NCBI RefSeq assembly: GCF_042432495.1
Contig: NZ_JBHLXC010000024.1
Location: 186,001 to 250,000 of the forward strand
Origin: Pseudochelatococcus lubricantis
GTDB taxonomy: Bacteria > Pseudomonadota > Alphaproteobacteria > Rhizobiales > Beijerinckiaceae
Length of the DNA stretch: 64,000 nucleotides
Direction: 5' to 3'
In this document: piece after piece, positions 44,805-58,647 of the stretch
Position numbering within the stretch: the stretch's first letter is position 1
How the letters are laid out: each line of letters starts with the position of its first letter
Made by a program: the position numbers and the translations under genes
The notes under the pieces: generated by a model
Database searches by the model: none
The model's input: only the letters and a program-made list of their open reading frames with translations
Told to the model about the DNA's origin: nothing

Positions 44805-47021
44805 GAAACTGTATGGGTCGACGTCCACTGCCACCCTGAGCTTCGCCGGGTGCCTGGGCGCGCGCTCCAGCCAGTCGCGCAGGTACGCCTGCAGATCGAC
44901 CGTCCGCGCCGTCCGCACCAGAAGCCGGAAGCGATAGCGGCCGCGTATCATGGCAAGCGGCGCTTCTGCAGGACCGAGCACGACGACATGGGCTGGCGCC
45001 TGGGCCATGCGCGCCAGCGCCCGGGCGTAGTTTTCCGCCTCCGCCCGGTCAGGGCCGGAGACGATGATGCCCGCGAGCCGCCCGAATGGCGGCAGGCCCG
45101 CTTCCTCCCGCACGGCGATTTCCTCGGCATAAAAGCGCGCCACGTCGCCGGAGAGGATGGCGCGCAGCACGGGATGGTCGGGCTGCATCGTCTGGATCAG
45201 CGCCCGGCCGGGCCTGTCGCCGCGCCCGGCGCGGCCCGTCACCTGCTGCATGAGCTGGAACGTACGCTCGGACGCGCGCGGATCGCCGTTCGCCAGGCCG
45301 ACATCCGCATCGATGACGCCCACCAGCGTCAGGCCGGGAAAGTTATGGCCCTTGGCGACGAGCTGCGTGCCGATGACGATGTCGACCTCGCCGTCGGCAA
45401 CCGCCTGCAGCTCCGCGCGAATGCGCTCGGCACCGCCGGGCGAATCGCTGGAGAGCACGATGGCGCGCCTGTCCGGAAACACCTCCGCCACCTCCTCCGC
45501 GAGGCGTTCGACACCGGGGCCGCAGGCGGCGAGCGTATCCGCCTCGCCGCAGGCGGGGCAGACATCGGGCCGACGCTCGACATGCCCGCAGTGGTGGCAG
45601 ACGAGCGCGCGGCGGAAACGGTGGTCCACCAGCCATGCCGAGCAATTGGGGCACTGGAAGCGGTGGCCGCAGTGGCGGCACAACGTGAGCGGCGCATAGC
45701 CCCGCCGGTTGAGGAACAACAGCGCCTGCTCGCCCGCCTCCAGCGTCTCGTTGACGGCGACGACGAGCGGCGGCGATATCCAGCGCCCCCGCTCCGCCGG
45801 ATGGCGGCGCAGGTCGACGGCTCGGATTTCCGGCAGCGTCCGCCCGCCGAAGCGCTCAGGCAGCAGCAGATGCCTGTAACGTCCCCGGTCGGCATTGACC
45901 TTGCTTTCGATGGACGGCGTCGCGGAGGCGAGCACCACGGACGCCTGCTCGAAGCGCCCGCGCACCACCGCCATGTCGCGGGCGTGATAGATGACGCCAT
46001 CGTCCTGCTTGTAGGCGCCCTCGTGCTCCTCGTCGACCACGATCAGCGCCAGATCGCGAAACGGCATGAACAGCGCCGACCGCGCCCCCGCCACGACGCG
46101 CACCGTGCCATCCGCCGTGCCGGCGTGGATGCGCGCGCGCTTGCGGCCCGTCACGCCGGAATGCCATTCGGCGGGTTTGGCGCCGAAGCGCGCCTCGAAC
46201 CGCGCCAGAAACTGTGAGGTGAGCGCGATTTCCGGCATCAGGATCAGTGCCTGCCGCCCCGCCCGCAGCGCTTCGGCCACCGCTTCGAAGTACACTTCCG
46301 TCTTGCCCGAGCCTGTGACGCCCTCGACGAGCGTCACCGAAAATGCCGCCTCCCGCACGGCGGCGCGCAGCGCCTCCGCCGCCGCACGCTGGACATCGGA
46401 CAACTTCGCCCGCGCGAAATCGGGATCGGGCGGCAGCACCACCGGCATTGGCGGCAGTGGCACAGTCTCCAGCGTGCCCTCGTCGATGAGCCCATCGATG
46501 ACGGTCGTCGACACGCCAGCCTCGCGGGCGAGGTCTCGCTTCAGGAAGACGTGTCCGTTCATCGCCGCCGCCAGCACCCGCGCGCGCGCCGGTGTCATAC
46601 GTGCGGGCGAATCGCCTGCACGCCGCACGCCGATGCGCGGTGGCTCCAGCAGGCGGGCGTTATCCTCGCCACCCCCCTCCGGCACGCGCAGCGCGAGCCG
46701 CATCGCAAGGCCGCGCGGGGCGAGCGTATACCAGGCAATCCAGTCGATGAATGCGCGCATCCGCTCGCTATAGGGCGGCACGTCGATGCGCCCGATCACC
46801 CGCTTGAGGCCTCCCGCGCCCTCGCCCGCTTCCGCATGCGCAGTCCAGACGACGCCAACTGTCTCGCGCTTGCCGAGCGGCACGCGCACCACGTCCCCGG
46901 CGTCCAGCGCCATGCCTTCCGGCACGGCATAGGAATAGGCCTTGTCGAGCGCCACCGGCAGCAGGACGTCGACGGTCCGCGGGCAGTTGGAAACCGGATC
47001 GGGCGGGACAGGATGAATCAT
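44799..47021 (-). CDS. priA: Primosomal protein N' (PriA helicase)
   Basis: A 740-aa replication-restart helicase. The N-terminal DNA 3'-end-binding part (VDVLLPVALDKAYSYAVPEG) is followed by Walker A EGVTGSGKTEVYFEA, Walker B VVDEEHEGAYKQ, SATPSIES, the zinc-binding cysteines in CRHCGHRFQCPNCS, CHHCGH and CPACGE, and helicase motifs IGTQLVAKGHNFP and QVTGRAGRG. The start at 47021 is preferred by family length; an ATG at 47075 is also in frame. It is divergent from xerC. Confidence 0.95.
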   Translation of the reverse strand: MIHPVPPDPVSNCPRTVDVLLPVALDKAYSYAVPEGMALDAGDVVRVPLGKRETVGVVWTAHAEAGEGAGGLKRVIGRIDVPPYSERMRAFIDWIAWYTLAPRGLAMRLALRVPEGGGEDNARLLEPPRIGVRRAGDSPARMTPARARVLAAAMNGHVFLKRDLAREAGVSTTVIDGLIDEGTLETVPLPPMPVVLPPDPDFARAKLSDVQRAAAEALRAAVREAAFSVTLVEGVTGSGKTEVYFEAVAEALRAGRQALILMPEIALTSQFLARFEARFGAKPAEWHSGVTGRKRARIHAGTADGTVRVVAGARSALFMPFRDLALIVVDEEHEGAYKQDDGVIYHARDMAVVRGRFEQASVVLASATPSIESKVNADRGRYRHLLLPERFGGRTLPEIRAVDLRRHPAERGRWISPPLVVAVNETLEAGEQALLFLNRRGYAPLTLCRHCGHRFQCPNCSAWLVDHRFRRALVCHHCGHVERRPDVCPACGEADTLAACGPGVERLAEEVAEVFPDRRAIVLSSDSPGGAERIRAELQAVADGEVDIVIGTQLVAKGHNFPGLTLVGVIDADVGLANGDPRASERTFQLMQQVTGRAGRGDRPGRALIQTMQPDHPVLRAILSGDVARFYAEEIAVREEAGLPPFGRLAGIIVSGPDRAEAENYARALARMAQAPAHVVVLGPAEAPLAMIRGRYRFRLLVRTARTVDLQAYLRDWLERAPRHPAKLRVAVDVDPYSFM

Positions 47022-47112
47022 GGTAACGGGATACGCGATTCCGCGCCGGCGCGGAACAGGCACGCGGCGCGCCATTTACCCGCGATTAGCGCCGCGCCCG
47101 TATCATTTCCGC

Positions 47113-48075
47113 ATGAGCAACGTCGCCGCCCTCTCCTTCCCCCTGTCTCCCGACGTGCAGGCGGCCCTGGCCGAATGGCTGCGGCACCTCGGATCGGAGC
47201 GCCGCCTCTCGCCGAGAACGCTGGTGGCCTACGAGCGCGATACACGCCAGTTTCTCGCTTTCCTTGCCACCCATCGCGGCGAACCGCCCGCGCTTGCCGG
47301 CCTCGCCGACCTCACGCCCGCGGACCTGCGCGCCTTTCTCTCGGAGCGCCGTCAGCATGAGATCGGCAACCGCACGCTCATGCGCCAGCTCGCCGGGCTG
47401 CGCTCCTTCGCCCGGTTTCTGGAGCGCACCGAGCGCGGCGAGGCGGCCGCCTTCACCACCGTGCGCGGCCCGCGCATCACCCGCACGCTGCCGAAACCGC
47501 TGCCCGTAAACGCCGCGCGCGCCGTGACCGACGCGGACCTGCGCGCCGGCGAAGACAAGCCTCAATGGGTGTTGATGCGCGATGCCGCCGTGCTGTCGCT
47601 GCTCTACGGCTGCGGGCTACGCATCGGCGAGGCGCTGTCGATCCCCCGCAAGGACGCGCCCATCGATGGCCGCGACAGCGTCACCGTCGTCGGCAAGGGC
47701 AACAAGATGCGTTCCGTCCCCGTACTGCCACAAGTGAGCCGCGCGATCGCCGACTATCTCGCGCTCTGCCCCTATCCGCTCCCGCCGGACGAGCCGATGT
47801 TCAGGGGCGCGAAGGGCGGCCCCCTGTCGCCGCGAATCGTGCAACTCGCCATGCAGACGCTGCGGGGCGCGCTCGGCCTGCCTGCCAGCGCCACACCGCA
47901 CGCTTTGCGCCATTCCTTCGCCACGCATCTGCTGGGCCGCGGCGGCGACCTGCGCGCCATTCAGGAACTGCTCGGCCACGCCTCGTTGTCCACGACGCAG
48001 GGCTACACGAAAGTAGACGCCGCCCGGCTGATGGCAGCTTTCGACGCGGCCCATCCCCGCGCACGGGCGCGGTAA
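47113..48075 (+). CDS. xerC: Tyrosine recombinase XerC
   Basis: A 320-aa site-specific recombinase for chromosome dimer resolution at dif with XerD. The core-binding N-domain is followed by the catalytic residues: Arg in GCGLRIGEAL, Lys in VGKGNKMRSVPV, His and Arg in TPHALRHSFATHLL, His in LLGHASLSTTQGY and the nucleophile Tyr in the same motif (GYTKV). Length and position beside priA are normal for Hyphomicrobiales, so it is the housekeeping XerC rather than an integron or phage integrase. Confidence 0.95.
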   Translation: MSNVAALSFPLSPDVQAALAEWLRHLGSERRLSPRTLVAYERDTRQFLAFLATHRGEPPALAGLADLTPADLRAFLSERRQHEIGNRTLMRQLAGLRSFARFLERTERGEAAAFTTVRGPRITRTLPKPLPVNAARAVTDADLRAGEDKPQWVLMRDAAVLSLLYGCGLRIGEALSIPRKDAPIDGRDSVTVVGKGNKMRSVPVLPQVSRAIADYLALCPYPLPPDEPMFRGAKGGPLSPRIVQLAMQTLRGALGLPASATPHALRHSFATHLLGRGGDLRAIQELLGHASLSTTQGYTKVDAARLMAAFDAAHPRARAR

Positions 48076-48077
48076 AG

Positions 48078-48175
48078 CGCGCTCCAATCCAACAGACTGA
48101 TTTTAGCGATGAAAATTTGTTCAATATCAAAGAATTAGATCATTACATCGTCTCTATGAAACGACGTAACGATCC
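48078..48175. repeat. Degenerate composite palindromic repeat, copy C
   Basis: AT-richer than the flanking genes. It starts GCGCGCTCCAATC, similar to GCGCGTTCCGATC in copy B, and continues with a CAAAGAATTAGA segment where copy B has TTAAGGAATCGAG. It ends in an imperfect palindrome: CATTACATCGT (48142-48152) against ACGACGTAACG (48162-48172). The layout matches the 22691-22792 element; conservation is weak. It lies between xerC and the convergent pyrE. Confidence 0.45.
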
Positions 48176-48201
48176 AGATGTTTAGGCCGACGCCGATCCG
48201 A

Positions 48202-48900
48202 TCAGCTCGCGAACGAGGAAATGCCGCCGTGCGCGGCGGACCACTCGGCCGGCTTGTTGAGGAAGGCCTCGACCGCCGCCAGCACGCCCGGATCGAAATG
48301 ACCGCTCTCCTTCGCCGCCGCCAGCACATCCCACCACGTGGTCAGGTAATGCAGCTTGACGTTGAGCTTCTCCATCACCTCGCGGCTGTGCGGGAAGATG
48401 TCGTAGAAGAACAGCACGAAGCAATGGTCGACCTGGGCGCCCGCCGTGCGCAGCGCCTCGGCGAAGTTCACCTTGCTGCGCCCGTCCGTCGCCAAATCTT
48501 CAACGAGGAGCGTGCGCGCACCGACATGTACCTCGCCCTCGATCTGGGCGTTGCGGCCGAAGCCCTTGGGCTTCTTGCGGATATACTGCATCGGCAGTTC
48601 GAGCCGGTCTGCGATCCACGCCGCGAAGGGAATGCCCGCTGTCTCGCCGCCGGCGACGATGTCGATCGATTCGTAACCGATCTCCCGCACGATGGTGGAG
48701 GCGGCGAAATCGATCAGCGACGAGCGCAGGCGCGGATAGGAGATGATCTTGCGGCAGTCGATGTAGACCGGGCTGGCCCAGCCGGAGGTGAAGATGTAGG
48801 GCGTCTCGGCGTTGAAATGCACCGCCTTGATTTCAAGCAGCATCCGCGCGGCCTGGCGCGCGATGAGTTCGCGATCGATGGGAGGCGGCAAGGTGGTCAT
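48202..48900 (-). CDS. pyrE: Orotate phosphoribosyltransferase
   Basis: A 232-aa enzyme converting orotate and PRPP to OMP in pyrimidine synthesis. It shows ALLLEIKAVHF-type N-terminal sequence (MLLEIKAVHFNAETPYIFTSG), the substrate-contacting segment SPVYIDCRKI, IVAGGETAGIPFAAWIAD and the PRPP loop LLVEDLATDGRSK. The start at 48900 follows GGAG. This longer alphaproteobacterial form differs from the 213-aa E. coli enzyme. It stands alone with a roughly 100-bp leader. Confidence 0.95.
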   Translation of the reverse strand: MTTLPPPIDRELIARQAARMLLEIKAVHFNAETPYIFTSGWASPVYIDCRKIISYPRLRSSLIDFAASTIVREIGYESIDIVAGGETAGIPFAAWIADRLELPMQYIRKKPKGFGRNAQIEGEVHVGARTLLVEDLATDGRSKVNFAEALRTAGAQVDHCFVLFFYDIFPHSREVMEKLNVKLHYLTTWWDVLAAAKESGHFDPGVLAAVEAFLNKPAEWSAAHGGISSFAS

Positions 48901-49007
48901 GGGGGTCTCCTGAAGGCGTCGCCCGCTGGCGCGGCTGAATCGGTCAAGAGCCTTCAATCACGACCCGGCCCGTTCGGCAAGAATGTTTTATGGCGGGACG
49001 GAGCGTG

Positions 49008-49610
49008 TCAGGATGCCTGCCACCAGGTCACCGCCTCGTCGAGGTCGGGACGGGGACGGTCCTTCTGCTTTTCGCTCCCGGTGCCGATGTGGATAAAGCC
49101 GGCAACGCGCTCGTCAGTCGCGATGCCGAGGACGCCCTTGGCCGCCTCGTTGTAGGCCGGCCATCCCGTCAGCCACACGCCGTCGAATCCGGCGAGCGTC
49201 GCCGCCGTCAGCAAATTCATGCAGACCGCGCCGGCCGAAAGAATCTGTTCCCATTCGGGTTTGCGCGCCTGCGGGTCCGCCCGGCTGACAACGACGATCG
49301 TCACCGGCGCCGCAGCAAAGGTGCCGGCAATCTTCTCAGCCTGCTTGTCCCGCCTGTCATCGTCCTCCTCAGGATTTTCCGACACGTAGAGCCGCGCCAG
49401 CCGCTCGCTCGCCTCGCGCTTGGCCGCGCCCTCCAGGACGATGAGCCGCCACGGTTCCAGCTTGCCGTGATCGGGAACGCGCAGCGCAATCGCCAGCAGA
49501 CGCCGCAGCAGCGCGGCATCCGGCCCCGGCGCGCCGAGTTCGAGCGGCGCCGCCGAGCGGCGGCGCTCCAGCCTCTTCAACCGCTTGTCGACCTGTGCCT
49601 CATCCACCAT
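49008..49610 (-). CDS. Nitroreductase family protein (YdjA-like)
   Basis: A 200-aa flavin-dependent oxidoreductase. The N-terminal RLERRRSAAPLELGAPGP, then VPDHGKLEPWRLIVLEG, is typical of the small YdjA-type nitroreductases, with FMN-contacting Arg residues in RLERRRS. AGAVCMNLLTAATLAGFDGVWLTGWP forms the core helix-strand unit. The start at 49610 is placed after GGGAGG. The electron acceptor in the cell is unknown. It lies between pyrE and the end of the ATP synthase operon. Confidence 0.88.
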   Translation of the reverse strand: MVDEAQVDKRLKRLERRRSAAPLELGAPGPDAALLRRLLAIALRVPDHGKLEPWRLIVLEGAAKREASERLARLYVSENPEEDDDRRDKQAEKIAGTFAAAPVTIVVVSRADPQARKPEWEQILSAGAVCMNLLTAATLAGFDGVWLTGWPAYNEAAKGVLGIATDERVAGFIHIGTGSEKQKDRPRPDLDEAVTWWQAS

Positions 49611-49712
49611 CGCCGCCTCCCTCATTTGTCCGCATCAACCATAGCCGACGGCGGAAGAGAGTAAATAGCTGATATCTCTTTATATTCGCACGAAACAAGG
49701 GCAGTCCGGCCA

Positions 49713-49736
49713 ATAAAAAAGGCGGCTTGCGCCGCC
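49713..49736 (-). terminator. Intrinsic terminator of the atpHAGDC operon
   Basis: On the minus strand GGCGGC (49736-49731), loop GCAA, GCCGCC (49726-49721), followed by TTTTTT (49720-49715). It lies 27 bp past the atpC stop. Confidence 0.9.
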
Positions 49737-49762
49737 TTTCAGCACCCGGAACCGCTCCGGCT

Positions 49763-50164
49763 TCAACGGCTGGCGGCAGCCCGCAGGTCGCGAAGCTGCA
49801 CCACTTTCTCGGACGCAGCCTGCTTGTCCTCGAAAGTCTTGGCGTCGCGCACGTCCTCTTCCGCGTCCCGGATTTGGCTGTCGACGAAGGCCGTATCGAT
49901 CTCCTCGACCGGAATGGCGTATTCCGCAAGCACGGTGAGGCCAGCAGGGTTCACGTCGGCGAAGCCGCCGCGCACGAACAGACGCCGGATGTTCTGGTTC
50001 GCGTCCCGAATCTGGACGACGCCGGGCTTCAGCACCGCCATCAGGGGTGCATGCGCAGCCAGCACCGTCATCTCGCCATCGACGGACGGAACCGTGGCGC
50101 TTTCGGCCTGGCCCGCGAACAACAATTTCTCAGGCGAGACCAGCTCGACATGAAAGGTAGCCAT
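49763..50164 (-). CDS. atpC: ATP synthase F1 subunit epsilon
   Basis: A 133-aa central-stalk subunit that couples rotor movement and can inhibit ATP hydrolysis. N-terminal beta-sandwich: FHVELVSPEKLLFAGQAES, GEMTVLAAHAPLMAVLKPG; the C-terminal helical part is short. It is the last gene of the operon, 63 bp after atpD, and is followed by a strong terminator. Confidence 0.97.
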   Translation of the reverse strand: MATFHVELVSPEKLLFAGQAESATVPSVDGEMTVLAAHAPLMAVLKPGVVQIRDANQNIRRLFVRGGFADVNPAGLTVLAEYAIPVEEIDTAFVDSQIRDAEEDVRDAKTFEDKQAASEKVVQLRDLRAAASR

Positions 50165-50227
50165 GACGGTACTCCCGACCTCTCTTCAGCCTGCGGGGCG
50201 CTTCACCGCCCCGCCCTTTTCATCGCG

Positions 50228-51679
50228 TCACGCGGCTTCGGCGGAGAGCTTCTGCGCCTTCTCGACAGCCTGCTCAATGGTACCCACCATGTAGAACGCC
50301 GCTTCCGGCAGGTGGTCGTACTTGCCTTCCACCAGCCCCTTGAAGCCCTTGATGGTGTCTTCAAGACCGACCAGCGTGCCGGGCGAACCGGTGAACACTT
50401 CGGCAACGTGGAACGGCTGCGAAAGGAAGCGCTCGATCTTGCGGGCGCGGGACACCGTCAACTTGTCGTCTTCCGACAGCTCGTCCATACCAAGGATGGC
50501 GATGATGTCCTGCAGGGCCTTGTAGCGCTGCAGCACCTGTTGCACCGAGCGGGCAACGCCGTAGTGCTCGTCGCCGACGACGAGCGGCGACAGGATGCGC
50601 GACGTGGAGTCGAGCGGGTCGACGGCCGGGTAGATGCCCTTTTCCGCGATGGCGCGCGACAGCACGGTGGTGGCATCAAGGTGCGCGAAGGACGTGGCCG
50701 GTGCCGGGTCGGTCAGGTCGTCGGCGGGCACGTAGATGGCCTGCACCGAGGTGATCGAGCCCTTGGTGGTCGTGGTGATGCGCTCCTGCAGCGCGCCCAT
50801 GTCGGTGGCGAGCGTCGGCTGGTAACCCACTGCGGAGGGGATACGGCCGAGAAGCGCCGACACTTCCGAACCCGCCTGCGTGAAGCGGAAGATGTTGTCG
50901 ACGAAGAAGAGCACGTCCTGGCCCTGATCGCGGAAATGCTCGGCGACGGTAAGGCCGGTCAGCGCCACGCGGGCACGCGCACCCGGCGGTTCGTTCATCT
51001 GGCCGTAAACCAGCGCGCACTTGGAGCCGGCGGCAGAGCCGTTGTTCTCCTTGGGATCGACATTCACCTTCGATTCGATCATCTCGTGGTAAAGGTCGTT
51101 GCCCTCGCGGGTGCGCTCGCCGACACCGGCGAAGACCGAGAAGCCGCCGTGCGCCTTCGCGATGTTGTTGATCAGTTCCTGGATGAGCACCGTCTTGCCG
51201 ACGCCCGCGCCGCCGAACAGGCCGACCTTGCCGCCGCGCGCATAGGGGGCGAGCAGGTCGATGACCTTGATGCCGGTAACAAGGATCTGAGATTCCGTGG
51301 ACTGCTCAGCATAGCTCGGCGCCGGCTGGTGGATGGCGCGGATGTCCTCGGCCTCGACCGGACCGGCTTCGTCCACCGGCTCACCGATGACGTTGAGGAT
51401 GCGTCCGAGCGTCGCGTTGCCGACAGGCACCTTGATCGGCGCGCCCGTGTCGGTGACGTCCTGTCCGCGCACCAGCCCCTCGGTCGTGTCCATGGCGATG
51501 GTGCGCACGGTGTTCTCGCCGAGCTGCTGCGCCACTTCGAGCACCAGCCTGTGGCCGCGGTTCGTGGTCTCCAGCGCGTTCAGGATCTCGGGCAGCTGCC
51601 CGTCGAACTGCACGTCGACAACAGCACCGATCACCTGCGTGATGCGGCCAGTACTCTTAGCCGGGGAAACATTAGTCAT
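50228..51679 (-). CDS. atpD: ATP synthase F1 subunit beta
   Basis: A 483-aa catalytic subunit. Walker A is GLFGGAGVGKTVLIQELI, with the catalytic Glu in VGERTREG and Walker B VLFFVDNIFRFTQAG; the DELSEED-like loop reads MDELSEDDK near residue 395. The start at 51679 (MTNVSPAKSTGR) follows GGAG; an upstream in-frame extension to 51715 is not conserved-looking. It lies 120 bp after atpG in the operon. Confidence 0.98.
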   Translation of the reverse strand: MTNVSPAKSTGRITQVIGAVVDVQFDGQLPEILNALETTNRGHRLVLEVAQQLGENTVRTIAMDTTEGLVRGQDVTDTGAPIKVPVGNATLGRILNVIGEPVDEAGPVEAEDIRAIHQPAPSYAEQSTESQILVTGIKVIDLLAPYARGGKVGLFGGAGVGKTVLIQELINNIAKAHGGFSVFAGVGERTREGNDLYHEMIESKVNVDPKENNGSAAGSKCALVYGQMNEPPGARARVALTGLTVAEHFRDQGQDVLFFVDNIFRFTQAGSEVSALLGRIPSAVGYQPTLATDMGALQERITTTTKGSITSVQAIYVPADDLTDPAPATSFAHLDATTVLSRAIAEKGIYPAVDPLDSTSRILSPLVVGDEHYGVARSVQQVLQRYKALQDIIAILGMDELSEDDKLTVSRARKIERFLSQPFHVAEVFTGSPGTLVGLEDTIKGFKGLVEGKYDHLPEAAFYMVGTIEQAVEKAQKLSAEAA

Positions 51680-51799
51680 GGTGCTGCTCCGTCCGAGGCC
51701 GTCCGAGCCTCTCATTCATCCTACACCTGGCGCCGGCCACTGCTGGCCGCACCCTTCCCGATATCGTCGGCGCCGCAAGGCGCCCTCCCGTGCGCCGCG

Positions 51800-52678
51800 T
51801 CAGATCGCCTCTGCGCCCGAGATAATCTCGATCAGTTCCTTGGTGATCATCGCCTGACGTGACCGGTTGTAAATCAGCGTCTGCTTCTTGATCATTTCGC
51901 CGGCGTTGCGCGTCGCGTTGTCCATCGCCGACATGCGCGCGCCCTGCTCGGAAGCGGCGTTCTCCAGCAGCGCCCGGAAAACCTGCACCGACACGTTGCG
52001 CGGCAAAAGCGTCTCGAGGATTTCCTCCTCGTTCGGCTCATAGGAGTAGACCGCATCCGCCACCGCATCGTCCGGACGCTCCGGCAGCACGGCCGGAATA
52101 AGCTGCTGCGCCGTCGGAATCTGCGAGATCACCGAACGGAACTCCGAGTAGAACAACGTGGCTACATCGAAGTCACCCGCCTCGAAAGCCGCGATGATCT
52201 TCTTGCCGAGCCGGTCCGCGACATCGAATGTCAGCGTCTTGACGTCGCGCAGATCCACGGTTTCGATGATGTAGTCCGCGTACTGGCGGCGCAGGGCCTC
52301 GTAGCCCTTCTTGCCGATGGTGATGATCTTCACCGTCTTGCCCTGCGAGAGCAGGGACTGGATGTGCTCGCGCGCCAGACGAACGATCGACGAGTTGAAA
52401 CCGCCGCAAAGACCGCGCTCGGCGGTGGCAATGATCAGCAGGTGCGTGTCGTCCTTGCCCGTGCCGGCGATCAGCGGCGGCGCGCCATCGCCCGGCCCGA
52501 TGCTCTGAGCCAGATTGGCCAGAACGCGGTCGATGCGCTGGGCGAAGGGACGCGCGGCCTCGGCCGCGAGCTGGGCGCGGCGAAGCTTCGCCGCGGCCAC
52601 CATCTGCATGGCCTTGGTGATCTTCTGCGTCGCCTTCACGGAGGCGATGCGGTTGCGCAGGTCCTTCAAGCTCGGCAT
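51800..52678 (-). CDS. atpG: ATP synthase F1 subunit gamma
   Basis: A 292-aa rotor shaft subunit. The N-terminus MPSLKDLRNRIASVKATQKITKAMQMVAAAKLRRAQ (shown in parts here) and the C-terminus NATRNAGEMIKKQTLIYNR and RQAMITKELIEIISGAEAI form the antiparallel coiled coil; TAERGLCGGFNSSIVR is the conserved core segment. It is 69 bp downstream of atpA. Confidence 0.97.
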   Translation of the reverse strand: MPSLKDLRNRIASVKATQKITKAMQMVAAAKLRRAQLAAEAARPFAQRIDRVLANLAQSIGPGDGAPPLIAGTGKDDTHLLIIATAERGLCGGFNSSIVRLAREHIQSLLSQGKTVKIITIGKKGYEALRRQYADYIIETVDLRDVKTLTFDVADRLGKKIIAAFEAGDFDVATLFYSEFRSVISQIPTAQQLIPAVLPERPDDAVADAVYSYEPNEEEILETLLPRNVSVQVFRALLENAASEQGARMSAMDNATRNAGEMIKKQTLIYNRSRQAMITKELIEIISGAEAI

Positions 52679-52747
52679 GGTTGACGCCTATCTCCTCGCG
52701 GGGAGCGTGACCCTGTCACGCTCCTTCCCGATCCATACCCGATCCGG

Positions 52748-54276
<1,529 letters not shown>

Positions 54277-54277
<1 letters not shown>

Positions 54278-54840
54278 CAGCCGACCTCTTTCAACGCGAG
54301 ACGGATAGAATTAAGTTTGTAGCGCAGGCTCGCGTCGACCATGCGACTGCCGAGCTTGACAACGAGACCGCCGAGGATGGCGGGGTCGACCCGGACGTCG
54401 AGAACGATCTCGCCGCCGTTCGCGGCACTCTTGAGCGCCGTCTTTATGTCCTCAAGCACCTTGGCGGAAGGTTCCTCGGCCACCGTCACCTCGGCGCGGA
54501 CGATGCCGCGGCTTTCAGCGACCAGCGCCTTGTAGGCCTTGATGATCTCGTGGATCAGGAACAGGCGGCGCTTCGAGGCCACCAGCCGGATGAACTTGCC
54601 GGCCCAGCCGCCGATGCCCGCCTTTTCCAGCACGGCGGTGATGGCGTTGAGCTGCTGCTCGGCCGTGAACACCGGCACCCGCACGAGGCGCGCAAGATCG
54701 GCGCTCTCGGCGATGAGCGCCTCGAACCGATCGAGATCCGCGCTGATGGAATCGACGCTATTGGCTTCAACCGCCAGTTCGAAAAGCGCGGTGGCATAGC
54801 GTCCCGCGACGCCGGAAACGATCGATCCGCCTTGTGACAC
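54277..54840 (-). CDS. atpH: ATP synthase F1 subunit delta
   Basis: A 187-aa stator subunit joining F1 to subunit b. The six-helix N-terminal domain (VAGRYATALFELAVEANSVD) and the conserved C-terminal motif VRVDPAILGGLVVKLGSRMVD are seen. A GTG start at 54840 is chosen because it follows GGAGAG closely and matches the family length; an ATG at 54888 is in frame but lacks a site. It is the first gene of atpHAGDC. The Fo genes (atpIBEF) are elsewhere, usual for Hyphomicrobiales. Confidence 0.95.
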
Positions 54841-55097
54841 GGGCCTCTCTCCGGGGTTATTGAGCAGGTATGACGCCAGTGGCCACATTCGGCCGTATCA
54901 TACCAACCCGATTGCATAACTCTGTGATGAGAACGGGAACGCGGTCCGCATTCCCATCGGTTTGGGTGCCCTAACATAGGCTTGAGCGCCGCGCAACCCG
55001 GCATGTCACAATCCCGCCGTCACGTTGCACGGGCGCCACGCCCGGCCAGGAGCGAGCCCTGCGCGGGCTGCATGGAGGGGCCGGTCGACGTCCGGAG

Positions 55098-55799
55098 TCA
55101 TGCAGGATAACTGCGTTCGCCGAAGATGGCGCTGCCCACGCGGACATGGGTGGCGCCCAGCATGACGGCCTGTTCGAAGTCCCCGCTCATGCCCATCGAC
55201 AACCCCCTGATATCGTTCCGCTTCGCGATCTTGCGCAGCAGCGCGAAGTGGGGAGACGGCGGTTCGCCGGCGGGTGGAATGCACATGAGCCCTTCGATCG
55301 CCAGCCCGTGCTCCTCGCGGCATTCGCGGATGAATGCATCGGCGATCTGCGGCGCCACGCCGGCCTTCTGCGGCTCCTCGCCGGTGTTCACCTGGATGAA
55401 CAACAGCGGCATTTGCGCGGCGCCGACGCGCGCCTGCTCGCGGGCGAGTTCCCGCGCCAGCGAGGGACGGTCGAGCGAGTGGATGGCGTCGAACAGGGCG
55501 ACGGCCTCGCGCGCCTTGTTGGTCTGCAGCGGCCCGATCAGGTGCAACCGCACCGCAGGAAATTCCTCTTTCAGCGCGGGCCACTTGGCCTTCGCCTCCT
55601 GCACCCTGTTCTCGCCGAAATCCCGCTGTCCGGCCTCCAGCACAGGCCGAATCGCCTCTACGTCGAAGGTCTTCGAGACCGCGATCAGCGTGACCTCGCC
55701 GGGCTCTCGCCCTTCCTCGCGCGCCGTGCGCGCGACGGCGGCGCGCACGGCCGCGAGGCGCGCGGCGGCATTGTCCCCGTTTTCGGATGTCGGCCCCAT
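55098..55799 (-). CDS. Pyridoxal 5'-phosphate homeostasis protein YggS
   Basis: A 233-aa PLP-binding TIM-barrel protein that buffers PLP. The Schiff-base Lys is in TLIAVSKTF (about residue 43 from 55799); other conserved segments are FGENRVQEAKAKW, LHLIGPLQTNKAREAV, IQVNTGEEPQKAG, GLMCIPP and LSMGMSGDFEQAV with the phosphate-binding Ser-Gly. The start at 55799 has GGGAAGG upstream; an ATG at 55820 is also possible. Divergent from leuS. Confidence 0.94.
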   Translation of the reverse strand: MGPTSENGDNAAARLAAVRAAVARTAREEGREPGEVTLIAVSKTFDVEAIRPVLEAGQRDFGENRVQEAKAKWPALKEEFPAVRLHLIGPLQTNKAREAVALFDAIHSLDRPSLARELAREQARVGAAQMPLLFIQVNTGEEPQKAGVAPQIADAFIRECREEHGLAIEGLMCIPPAGEPPSPHFALLRKIAKRNDIRGLSMGMSGDFEQAVMLGATHVRVGSAIFGERSYPA

Positions 55800-55995
55800 A
55801 ACCTTCCCGCCTTTCCCCATTCCGGCAGCCGTTTCGCACCCACCGCGCCGGAGAGCACGTTGACGGCCAGTCCCATTCGTGCCCTAAGTCCTGCAAAATG
55901 CGCAGCGTCCGACCGGCCGGGACGGCCTGCTGCGCTCTCCCGCCGGCCCGACGGCCGACAATGATTTGCGACAGCGGATTCCAGATAGCAAGACC

Positions 55996-58633
<2,638 letters not shown>

Positions 58634-58647
<14 letters not shown>

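Noticed and set aside
47113..48075. XerC as an integrase marking a mobile element
   Set aside because: Length, motifs and neighbourhood (priA, pyrE) fit the housekeeping XerC; no attachment site or cargo follows.
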